From an uncultured Pelagibacteraceae bacterium (lineage in GTDB: Bacteria; Pseudomonadota; Alphaproteobacteria; Pelagibacterales; Pelagibacteraceae): 8,314 nt of DNA. Positions 1 to 5,558 of the stretch are shown one piece after another (position 1 is the stretch's first letter; each line of letters begins with the position of its first letter). Position numbers and translations under genes: made by a program. Location of the stretch: positions 1 to 8,314 of the forward strand of contig CACPGM010000021.1 of assembly GCA_902633535.1 (NCBI GenBank), given 5' to 3'. Below the pieces are notes generated by a model. That model worked only from the letters and a program-made list of their open reading frames with translations. It made no database searches and was not told the origin of the DNA.

Positions 1-334
1 CAATAGCACCCTCTTTAATTGCCGCTACAGCAGTTGGAATATTTCCATATCCTGTAAGCATAATTATTCTACTTTGAGAATTAGATGATTGTATTTCTTT
101 TACAACGTCCAAGCCATTTCCATCAGCTAATCTAAGGTCCACTACTGCAAACCCTGGTTTTTTTAATTTAACAACTCCTATTCCTTTTTGTACACTTTCA
201 GCTTGAATAACCTCAAAACCTTTCTTTTCCATTGCTCTGGCTAACCTTTCTCTAAAAGGATTATCGTCATCTACAATTAATAAGGATTTATTCTCAAAAT
301 TGCTTAGATTTTGCAAAGGAGTCTCATTTTTCAT
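1..334 (-). CDS. regA: RegA/ActR/PrrA-type two-component response regulator, N-terminal receiver part (3' end outside window)
   Basis: This is the receiver domain of a cytoplasmic response regulator; 111 complete codons are visible and the C-terminal part lies beyond base 1. The acidic pocket is in LLIVDDD (residues 18-24), the phospho-acceptor is Asp66 in VVDLRL, the switch Thr94 is in MLTGYG and the conserved Lys107 is in IKEGA. The phrases DNPFRERLARAMEKKGFEV and TAVAAIKEGA are typical of the RegA/ActR/PrrA family, whose members end in a Fis-like helix-turn-helix and answer the RegB/ActS redox-sensing kinase. The ATG at 334 is followed by about 17 residues before the first beta strand, a normal length. 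No Shine-Dalgarno sequence precedes it, and a possible promoter sits so close that the mRNA could be leaderless. It is divergent from the polyamine operon. The family call is firm; the exact ortholog is inferred without the DNA-binding domain. Confidence 0.88.
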   Translation of the reverse strand, partial: MKNETPLQNLSNFENKSLLIVDDDNPFRERLARAMEKKGFEVIQAESVQKGIGVVKLKKPGFAVVDLRLADGNGLDVVKEIQSSNSQSRIIMLTGYGNIPTAVAAIKEGAI

Positions 335-338
335 GATC

Positions 339-368
339 TATATATGGTAGTTTTTTTCCACAATTCAA
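339..368 (-). promoter_or_regulatory. Candidate sigma-70 promoter of the response regulator gene
   Basis: On the minus strand TTGAAT (368 to 363) could be a -35 box and TATATA (344 to 339) a -10 box, 18 bases apart; ATATAT shifted by one gives a 17-base spacer. The predicted transcription start falls at or within a base or two of the ATG at 334, so the message would be leaderless, which agrees with the absence of a Shine-Dalgarno sequence. The -35 box lies inside the left arm of the inverted repeat described separately. In such AT-rich DNA near-consensus boxes arise easily by chance, so this is tentative. Confidence 0.3.
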
Positions 369-407
369 TAGGTCATTATTTGCTTTACATTGAATAACTA
401 TTGAATT
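362..407. promoter_or_regulatory. Inverted repeat with phased ATTGAAT half-sites in the divergent spacer (possible operator)
   Basis: AATTCAATAG at 362-371 and CTATTGAATT at 398-407 are perfect 10-base inverted copies, 26 bases apart. The core ATTGAAT also occurs at 389-395, exactly 11 bases before the copy at 400-406, so two copies face the same way on one side of the helix and a third (363-369) faces them. This is the usual form of a binding site for a dimeric or cooperatively binding regulator. It lies where it could control both divergent units. In a rightward transcript the same arms could instead form a 10-pair RNA stem. The regulator is unknown. Confidence 0.45.
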
Positions 408-427
408 AATTGCTGCAAATACTAAAG

Positions 428-482
428 TTTTTTTTAAAAAAAAGACTTTTTTTTGTTAAATTTTTTTGGGGGGGCATTTTAA
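428..482 (+). promoter_or_regulatory. Homopolymer-rich 5' leader with a G7 ribosome-binding tract
   Basis: Just before the decarboxylase start codon the sequence runs T8 (428-435), A8 (436-443), GAC, T8 (447-454), GTTAAA, T7 (461-467), G7 (468-474), then eight bases to the ATG at 483. A8-G-A-C-T8 is a perfect inverted repeat around A445. The G7 tract is at the ideal Shine-Dalgarno distance and can pair with the CCUCC of 16S rRNA through G-C pairs and one G-U pair, so it probably acts as the ribosome-binding site. A run of seven G's stands out in such AT-rich DNA. No convincing promoter boxes for this operon were found upstream. Confidence 0.5.
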
Positions 483-1667
483 ATGCAAAAATTTAAGTCA
501 GTTGAAGAATTAATAAATCAACTGAAACCAGATAAGCCAGTTTATTGTATCAGAAAGAAATCAATTCTTTCTGCATCAAATTTTTTTCAAAAAAAATTTC
601 CTGGTAAAGTTTTATATGCAGTTAAAACAAACCCACTTCCTGAAGTAATCAAAACTTTAACTGAAAGTGGAATTGATCAATTTGATGTTGCCTCTATTGA
701 AGAGATTAAAGCTGTAAGAAAATTTAGTCAAAAAACTAAATGTTCTTATATGCATACAGTTAAAAGTAAAGAAAGTATTGCTGAAGCTTATTTCAAATAT
801 GGAATTAAAACATTTGCCTTAGATACAAAAGACGAATTAATTAAAATTATCAAAAGTACTAGTGGTGCAAAAGATCTTGAATTATTTGTAAGAGTATCTG
901 TTTCTAACGAACATGCAGAAATTGATTTATCAAAAAAATTTGGAGCATTAAATTCAGAGGCATCTGGTTTATTAAGATTGGCCAAACAACATTCTAGAAA
1001 AATTGGTTTAAGTTTTCATGTTGGATCACAATGCATGCATCCTATTTCCTATGCAAAAGGAATCACAGAAATCGGAAACATAATAAAAAAAACAAAAATT
1101 ATTCCAGATTATATTAATGTTGGTGGTGGATTCCCAACAATCTATCCTGATTTAATTCCACAACCTTTAAATAATTACTTCGATGAAATCAAAAAAAGTT
1201 TAGAAAATCTAAAACTAAATAATTTGCCAGAGGTAATTTGTGAACCTGGAAGAGCATTAGTTGCTGAAAGTGGTTCTACAATAGTGAGAGTCAATCTCAG
1301 AAAAAAACAAAAACTTTATATTAATGAGGGAACATATGGTACACTTTTTGATGCAGGTACGCCAAACATCGTTTTTCCCTCAAAAATGATTAAAGATACA
1401 TCAAACAAGATTATTTCCAAAAAAATAACTGCATTTGATTTTTATGGTCCAACATGTGATAGCATGGATTATATGAAAGGTCCTTTCTTGCTTCCTAATA
1501 ATATAAAAGAAAATGATTATATCGAATTAGGTCAGTTAGGTGCTTATGGTTTAACATTTAGGACTCAATTTAATGGTTTTTATTCAGACGAAATTTATGA
1601 AGTTGAAGACGGCCCAATAATGAGCCTTTACGATAAAGAAAATAAAAAGGCTACTTTGGTAGCTTAA
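483..1667 (+). CDS. Ornithine/basic amino acid decarboxylase, PLP-dependent, fold type III
   Basis: A 394-residue cytoplasmic enzyme of the alanine-racemase-fold decarboxylases (eukaryotic-type ornithine, lysine/ornithine and diaminopimelate decarboxylases). It should make putrescine from ornithine, or a related diamine. The N-terminal barrel carries the PLP lysine Lys48 in YAVKTN, DVAS at 68-71, His179 in FHVGSQ, the phosphate-binding GGGFP (214-218) and EPGR (254-257). The C-terminal beta domain supplies Cys325-Asp326 in YGPTCDS, the dimer-interface catalytic pair, and Tyr355 in QLGAY. Length matches ODC-type enzymes, not the much longer biosynthetic arginine decarboxylase. The specificity loop (281-299) lacks the YDH of classical ODC, so the substrate (ornithine, lysine or arginine) is uncertain. 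The ATG follows a G7 tract by eight bases. It is first in a three-gene operon; its TAA overlaps the next ATG as TAATG. Confidence 0.88.
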   Translation: MQKFKSVEELINQLKPDKPVYCIRKKSILSASNFFQKKFPGKVLYAVKTNPLPEVIKTLTESGIDQFDVASIEEIKAVRKFSQKTKCSYMHTVKSKESIAEAYFKYGIKTFALDTKDELIKIIKSTSGAKDLELFVRVSVSNEHAEIDLSKKFGALNSEASGLLRLAKQHSRKIGLSFHVGSQCMHPISYAKGITEIGNIIKKTKIIPDYINVGGGFPTIYPDLIPQPLNNYFDEIKKSLENLKLNNLPEVICEPGRALVAESGSTIVRVNLRKKQKLYINEGTYGTLFDAGTPNIVFPSKMIKDTSNKIISKKITAFDFYGPTCDSMDYMKGPFLLPNNIKENDYIELGQLGAYGLTFRTQFNGFYSDEIYEVEDGPIMSLYDKENKKATLVA

Positions 1668-2710
1668 TGACGGATAACAAAAATTTAGGTCATAATAGTA
1701 AAAAAGATTTTCTTAAAAATCCAGTTGAACATATTGATATTACTTCTTTCGACTCTAGAAAAATAATTTCATCAATGGAAAAGATGTCTTTTGTTTCAAG
1801 AGAAACAGCCAATGCTGCTAAAATTTATAACGAAATGTTAAAAGATAAAGAATGTACAATTTTTTTAACTTTAGCTGGTTCAACTTCAGCAGCTGGATGC
1901 ATGAATATCTATAAAGATCTTATAAAGTACAATATGGTAGATGCTATAATTGCTACTGGCGCATCTATTATAGATATGGATTTTTTTGAAGCTTTAGGAT
2001 TCAAACATTATCAAGGTTCTCAATTTCAGGATGATGCTGAATTAAGAAAAAATTATATTGATAGAATTTATGACACTTATATTGATGAGGAAGAGTTGCA
2101 AATTTGTGATAAAAAAATTTGTGAAATAGCTGATAGCCTAGAGCCTAAAAGCTATACTTCGAGAGAATTTATTAAAGAAATTGGAAAATACCTTAAAAAA
2201 AACTCAATTAAAAAGGATTCATTAATCGAAACTGCATATGACAATAATGTTCCTATCTTCTGTCCAGCATTCACAGACTCTAGCGCTGGGTTTGGTCTAG
2301 TAATTCATCAGGAAAAAAATCCAAAAAATCATATGACAATTGACTCGATCAGGGAATTTAGGGAATTAACTGAAATCAAAATCCAATCAAAAGGTTCTGG
2401 GTTATTTATGATTGGTGGAGGTGTCCCAAAAAATTTTATTCAGGACACTGTGATATGTGCCGAACTTTTAGGTAAAGAAGTTGAAATGCACAAATATGCA
2501 GTACAAATAACTGTTGCTGACTCAAGAGATGGTGCCTGTAGCAGTTCAACCCTCAAAGAAGCTAGTTCTTGGGGCAAAGTTGATATTACAAAAGAACAAA
2601 TGGTTTTCGCAGAAGCTACAAGTGTATTACCTTTAATTGCAAGCGACGCTTATCATAGAGGTGAGTGGAAAAACAGAAGTAGAAAAAACTTTTCAAAAAT
2701 TTTTGGATAA
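1667..2710 (+). CDS. Deoxyhypusine synthase-like protein (probable polyamine aminobutyltransferase / homospermidine synthase-like)
   Basis: A 347-residue NAD-dependent enzyme of the deoxyhypusine synthase family. Family enzymes move an aminobutyl group from spermidine to an amine acceptor through an imine on a lysine. That residue is Lys304 in SWGK here, with Glu298 six residues before it, as in the human enzyme. Other landmarks are FLKNPVEHIDI (15-25), TGAS (97-100), PIFCPAFTDSSAGF (196-209) and GGGVPKNF (250-257). The human enzyme has KHH where this one has KNF, so the usual active-site histidine is missing. Bacteria lack eIF5A, the normal acceptor in eukaryotes and archaea, so a small polyamine acceptor is likely; plant homospermidine synthase arose from this same family. 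The ATG overlaps the decarboxylase stop by one base, which suggests translational coupling. Family assignment is secure; the reaction is inferred. Confidence 0.85.
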   Translation: MTDNKNLGHNSKKDFLKNPVEHIDITSFDSRKIISSMEKMSFVSRETANAAKIYNEMLKDKECTIFLTLAGSTSAAGCMNIYKDLIKYNMVDAIIATGASIIDMDFFEALGFKHYQGSQFQDDAELRKNYIDRIYDTYIDEEELQICDKKICEIADSLEPKSYTSREFIKEIGKYLKKNSIKKDSLIETAYDNNVPIFCPAFTDSSAGFGLVIHQEKNPKNHMTIDSIREFRELTEIKIQSKGSGLFMIGGGVPKNFIQDTVICAELLGKEVEMHKYAVQITVADSRDGACSSSTLKEASSWGKVDITKEQMVFAEATSVLPLIASDAYHRGEWKNRSRKNFSKIFG

Positions 2711-2714
2711 AAAA

Positions 2715-3596
2715 TTGAATTATCTTTCAAATAAAAATGGTTTTCTAGGAATTGATAATAAATTTAATTTTAAAGAAAAGGTCGTAATAATTCCCTTTGG
2801 TTTAGAAAAAACAGTTAGTTATGGAAGTGGAACAAAAAATGGTCCTAAAGAAATAATTAAAGCATCTCATCAAGTTGAATTATACGACGAAGAGCTTAAT
2901 TGTGAACCATATAAAAAAATTGGAATTAAGACATTAAAACCTTTTAAGATTGAGAAAAATATAAATAAAGCTCTTAAGAAAATGTCTAACATCAATAAAA
3001 AAATTTTAGATAAAAAACTTTTTCCTATGACTTTAGGAGGAGAGCACTCAATAACACCTGGATGTCTGGAGCCTTTTGTAAAAAAATATGAAAAAATTTG
3101 TCTTTTACATTTTGATGCTCATGCAGATTTACGAAATAGTTACAATGGAGAAAAATTTTCTCATGCTTCAGCGATAAGAAGATGTTTGGATCACAAAAAT
3201 GTCTCTGTTATTTCATTTGGTATACGAAATATTTCTAAGGAAGAAATACCTTTTTTAAAAAAAAATAGATCTAGAGTTAATATTTTTTGGGCCAAAGATA
3301 AAGCAAAGTGGAATTTACAAAAATTTAAAAATTTAATTAAGAATAAAACTGTATACCTTACTTTTGATGTGGATGGTTTAGACTCAAGCATAATGCCAGC
3401 TACTGGAACTCCTGAACCAGGAGGATTATTTTGGGATGAAACATTAAATATAATAAGAATTGCAGCGAAAAATTCTAATATTGTCGGGGCAGATATAAAT
3501 GAGCTTGCTCCAATAAAAGGTTTTAATTCATATAATTTTTTAGTTGCTAAATTAGCTTATAAAATTCTATCTTATAGATATTTATATAAAATTTAA
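2715..3596 (+). CDS. speB: Agmatinase-family ureohydrolase (arginase superfamily)
   Basis: A 293-residue (from this start) binuclear manganese hydrolase that removes urea from a guanidino compound, most simply agmatine to putrescine. Metal ligands are visible in order: His111 in LGGEHS, Asp134/His136/Asp138 in FDAHADLR, and Asp218/Asp220 in FDVDGLD. The family signature continues as PATGTPEPGG, and FSHASAIRR (149-157) is the substrate-side loop. Agmatinase is favoured by the polyamine neighbours; guanidinobutyrase or another ureohydrolase cannot be excluded. No in-frame ATG exists near the N-terminus. TTG at 2715 is chosen because a weak GGA lies seven bases upstream and it starts four bases after the previous stop; TTG at 2703, GTG at 2661 or TTG at 2637 would give longer proteins overlapping the upstream gene. 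The stop overlaps the convergent transporter's stop by four bases. Confidence 0.85.
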   Translation: MNYLSNKNGFLGIDNKFNFKEKVVIIPFGLEKTVSYGSGTKNGPKEIIKASHQVELYDEELNCEPYKKIGIKTLKPFKIEKNINKALKKMSNINKKILDKKLFPMTLGGEHSITPGCLEPFVKKYEKICLLHFDAHADLRNSYNGEKFSHASAIRRCLDHKNVSVISFGIRNISKEEIPFLKKNRSRVNIFWAKDKAKWNLQKFKNLIKNKTVYLTFDVDGLDSSIMPATGTPEPGGLFWDETLNIIRIAAKNSNIVGADINELAPIKGFNSYNFLVAKLAYKILSYRYLYKI

Positions 3597-3613
3597 ACAG
3601 GTTTAAATTTTTT
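3588..3613. terminator. Bidirectional terminator-like hairpin across two convergent stop codons
   Basis: AAAATTTAAAC (3588-3598) and GTTTAAATTTT (3601-3611) are perfect 11-base inverted repeats separated by AG; the practical RNA hairpin has a 10-pair stem and a CAGG loop. It ends in T6 (3608-3613) for plus-strand transcripts, and on the minus strand it is followed by TTTTATATAAA-type sequence. Both genes' stop codons (3594-3596 plus, 3593-3595 minus) lie in the left arm, so the terminator is built into coding ends. The stem is almost all A-U, so its strength is uncertain. Confidence 0.55.
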
Positions 3614-4141
3614 AAGAAGTAATCTAAAAGGAATTAGCATTAATAAAGTGATTAAAATTTTAATTGTTAAATCTCCTAATGAAAGTGTTACCCAAGGAAC
3701 TCCAGTTGCATAAAAGGAAATTGAAAAAAATAAAAATGTATCTACAATTGATCCCAAAATTGACGAGGTAAGTGGTGCAACATACCATGTTTTTTTTCTT
3801 AGATTATCAAAAATTTGCACATCCAATAGTTGAGCTACTAAAAATGCAATACCCGAACCGATAGCAATTCTAATAGATATTAAATCAGCAAAATTTGTTG
3901 AGAATAACAGTGTAAAGCTTATTCCTAAGGTAAAACCGATATAAACTATTTTTCTTGCCACCTCTTTACCATAGGATCTATTAGCAAGATCTGTGATTAA
4001 AAAAGCTACTGGATAACTTAATGCTCCATAAGTTAAAATTTTATCTAAACCGTAGTGATTAATTGGGAACTGAACCAAATAATTAGAAGTTAAAACAACA
4101 ACTCCCATCATAAATGAGAGTAATAAAAATAATCTATTCAT
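3593..4141 (-). CDS. yhhQ: Queuosine precursor transporter, VUT/YhhQ family
   Basis: A 182-residue inner-membrane protein of the vitamin-uptake-like (VUT) family, whose characterised member YhhQ imports queuosine precursors (preQ0/preQ1) for modification of tRNA wobble bases. Six hydrophobic segments are visible at about 4-23, 38-52, 64-83, 91-110, 125-146 and 158-176. Family phrases are FLITDLANRSYGKEVARKIVY (after segment 2, residues 47-67), AQLLDVQIF (103-111) and LGSIVDTFLFF (129-139). It is shorter than many relatives of about 220 residues, missing mainly terminal extensions. Its ATG overlaps the rpmB stop by one base (TAATG), so it is probably translated by coupling from rpmB, and no separate promoter is seen. 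It ends convergent with the ureohydrolase gene. The family is clear; the actual substrate is inferred. Confidence 0.85.
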   Translation of the reverse strand: MNRLFLLLSFMMGVVVLTSNYLVQFPINHYGLDKILTYGALSYPVAFLITDLANRSYGKEVARKIVYIGFTLGISFTLLFSTNFADLISIRIAIGSGIAFLVAQLLDVQIFDNLRKKTWYVAPLTSSILGSIVDTFLFFSISFYATGVPWVTLSLGDLTIKILITLLMLIPFRLLLKKFKPV

Positions 4142-4455
4142 TAAGCCGATTTAGATTGGACTGTTTTTTTTTGAAAGGGAGATTTAACTAGTAAATTTTT
4201 TTTTAATTTTTTTAGTCGTGGGGATAAATTTTTATTTTTAACAGTTTTCAAAAATTCATCAAAACTACCTTTTTTATCAACTGATCTAACACCAGCATTA
4301 CTAACTGTTAATTTTAGGCTTCTCTTTAGTAATTGGCTTGTAAATTTTACTTTTTTTAAATTAGGTAAAAATCTTCTTTTAGTCTTATTATTTGCATGAC
4401 TAACATTATGACCTTTCATAGGATTTTTTCCAGTTAGTTCGCATTTTTTTGTCAT
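4141..4455 (-). CDS. rpmB: 50S ribosomal protein L28
   Basis: A 104-residue, very basic protein with the L28 signature: [20 protein letters not shown] near the N-terminus (residues 5-24), KRRFLPNL (26-33), the [18 protein letters not shown] core (46-63) and a lysine-rich tail. L28 binds 23S rRNA in the large subunit. The length is at the upper end for bacteria because of the basic C-terminal tail. The start is fixed by the family's usual short N-terminus before CELTGK. A weak GGA lies six bases upstream of the ATG, but the predicted transcription start is so close that it may be only partly transcribed. It has its own promoter in the 56-base gap after pyrD and is followed directly by the yhhQ-type gene. 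Confidence 0.95.
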   Translation of the reverse strand: MTKKCELTGKNPMKGHNVSHANNKTKRRFLPNLKKVKFTSQLLKRSLKLTVSNAGVRSVDKKGSFDEFLKTVKNKNLSPRLKKLKKNLLVKSPFQKKTVQSKSA

Positions 4456-4467
4456 AATAATTCCGTC

Positions 4468-4496
4468 TGTATAAAGTGAGATTCTGATCGCGTCAA
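4468..4496 (-). promoter_or_regulatory. Sigma-70 promoter of rpmB
   Basis: On the minus strand TTGACG (4496 to 4491) and TATACA (4473 to 4468) are separated by exactly 17 bases, each one mismatch or so from the sigma-70 consensus. This is the best promoter in the window and fits a highly expressed ribosomal gene. The predicted transcription start, around 4462-4459, leaves a 5' leader of only about 4-7 bases. The spacer holds CGCGATCAG, unusually GC-rich for this DNA. Confidence 0.75.
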
Positions 4497-4511
4497 GTTT
4501 ATAAGATTTAG

Positions 4512-5558
4512 TTAACCTTTTTTTCCTATTATATCACTATAATTCTTAACACCATCTTTTACTAATATTTCTTTAAGCTCTTTTTTAATCATATTAACTA
4601 TATTTGGGCCCCTAAAAACCATACCTGTATATAGTTGAATATAATTTGCACCTGCTAAAAATTTTTCATAAGCACCTTTGCCCGAATCTACTCCTCCCAC
4701 ACCAATTATTTTAATTCTTCCCTTTAGAATTTTATAAAATTTGTTAATCAAATTTGTGGATTTATTTTCAATAGGTTTACCCGACAACCCCCCTTTTTGA
4801 TGTCTTTGAATATTATTCAAAGTTTCTCTACTTGAGTCTGATGAATTTGAAATAATAATTACTTCAACATTATTGTTTAAAAGTACTTCACTGATCTCAT
4901 GTATTTCTTGGTCGTCAATATCTGGTGATACTTTTACGGCAATTGGAACTTTCGAATTTAAAATTTTTTTTTCTTTATCTATAGTTTGTAATAATTCATT
5001 TAACTTTGTTTGTTCATGAAAATTTCTTAAATCTTCAGTATTTGGAGAAGAAATATTTACAGTAATGTAATCAGCTACCTCATAAAAAGTTTTTAAACAT
5101 TCAATGTAATCATTGAGTCTATTTTCTGTATCTTTATTAGGTCCAATATTTATCCCAAGTAATCCACTTTGCCTATTTGATTTTATTCGGTCTAAAACGT
5201 TCTTAGCTCCATAATTATTAAAACCAAGTCTATTAATTAAAGCCTCATCTTCTACAAGCCTAAAAACTCTAGGTTTAGGATTTCCATATTGTTTTAATGG
5301 TGTAACTGTACCAACTTCAACAAAACCAAAACCCAATTTAAATAGAGAATTATAAACTTCAGCATTTTTATCAAATCCTGCTGCCATACCGATTGGGTTC
5401 TCCAGATCTTTACTAAATAATTTTGTTTTGAATAAAGGATTGTCTTTATCTACATCTAAAATATTCGGAACAAAGTTGAATTTTAAAGATTTAATTGCCA
5501 AATTATGAGCTGTCTCGGGATCTAATTTAAAAATTAAGGATCTTAAGTTTGAAAACAT
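4512..5558 (-). CDS. pyrD: Dihydroorotate dehydrogenase (quinone), class 2
   Basis: A 348-residue FMN enzyme that oxidises dihydroorotate to orotate in UMP synthesis, passing electrons to membrane quinone. Class 2 is shown by the N-terminal helical extension [20 protein letters not shown], which in this class docks on the membrane, and by a serine base: Ser171 in [11 protein letters not shown]. Other family motifs are [12 protein letters not shown] (54-65), NRLGFNN (109-115), INIGPNKDT (136-144), AVKVSPD (207-213), GGLSGKP (256-262) and VGGVDSG (287-293). The motif usually reading TNTT is SNSS here (237-240), a mild substitution. Full length and intact. Its ATG overlaps the lysK stop by one base, so the two are probably one transcript with coupled translation. 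No terminator is evident in the 56 bases between it and rpmB. Confidence 0.95.
   Translation of the reverse strand: MFSNLRSLIFKLDPETAHNLAIKSLKFNFVPNILDVDKDNPLFKTKLFSKDLENPIGMAAGFDKNAEVYNSLFKLGFGFVEVGTVTPLKQYGNPKPRVFRLVEDEALINRLGFNNYGAKNVLDRIKSNRQSGLLGINIGPNKDTENRLNDYIECLKTFYEVADYITVNISSPNTEDLRNFHEQTKLNELLQTIDKEKKILNSKVPIAVKVSPDIDDQEIHEISEVLLNNNVEVIIISNSSDSSRETLNNIQRHQKGGLSGKPIENKSTNLINKFYKILKGRIKIIGVGGVDSGKGAYEKFLAGANYIQLYTGMVFRGPNIVNMIKKELKEILVKDGVKNYSDIIGKKG

Noticed and set aside
344..397. A 17-codon reading frame (ATG to TAA) in the leader before the decarboxylase, possibly a polyamine-responsive leader peptide
   Set aside because: It has no Shine-Dalgarno sequence, no ornithine- or arginine-type codon bias, and would need a promoter inside the divergent gene's start region; a frame of this length is expected by chance.
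436..454. A8-GAC-T8 as an intrinsic terminator or attenuator
   Set aside because: The stem is all A-U but one pair, the loop is too tight for the full repeat, and there is no upstream plus-strand gene in the window for it to terminate. It is kept only as part of the leader description.
468..474. G7 tract as a G-quadruplex
   Set aside because: A single G run cannot fold into an intramolecular quadruplex, and no other G runs are nearby.
788..985. Minus-strand open frame of 65 codons inside the decarboxylase gene
   Set aside because: It lies opposite a well-conserved coding region, has no ribosome-binding site and no recognisable motif; it is a shadow frame.
2637..2714. Possible frameshift fusion between the synthase-like gene and the ureohydrolase
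   Set aside because: The synthase-like protein ends normally a short distance after its last conserved segment, and the ureohydrolase has a complete domain after its TTG start, so two separate proteins explain the overlap.
3191..3391. Minus-strand open frame of 66 codons inside the ureohydrolase gene
   Set aside because: Shadow of the Asp-rich catalytic coding region with no independent support.
4497..4511. Terminator between pyrD and rpmB
   Set aside because: No inverted repeat or T tract follows the pyrD stop; readthrough into rpmB is likely.
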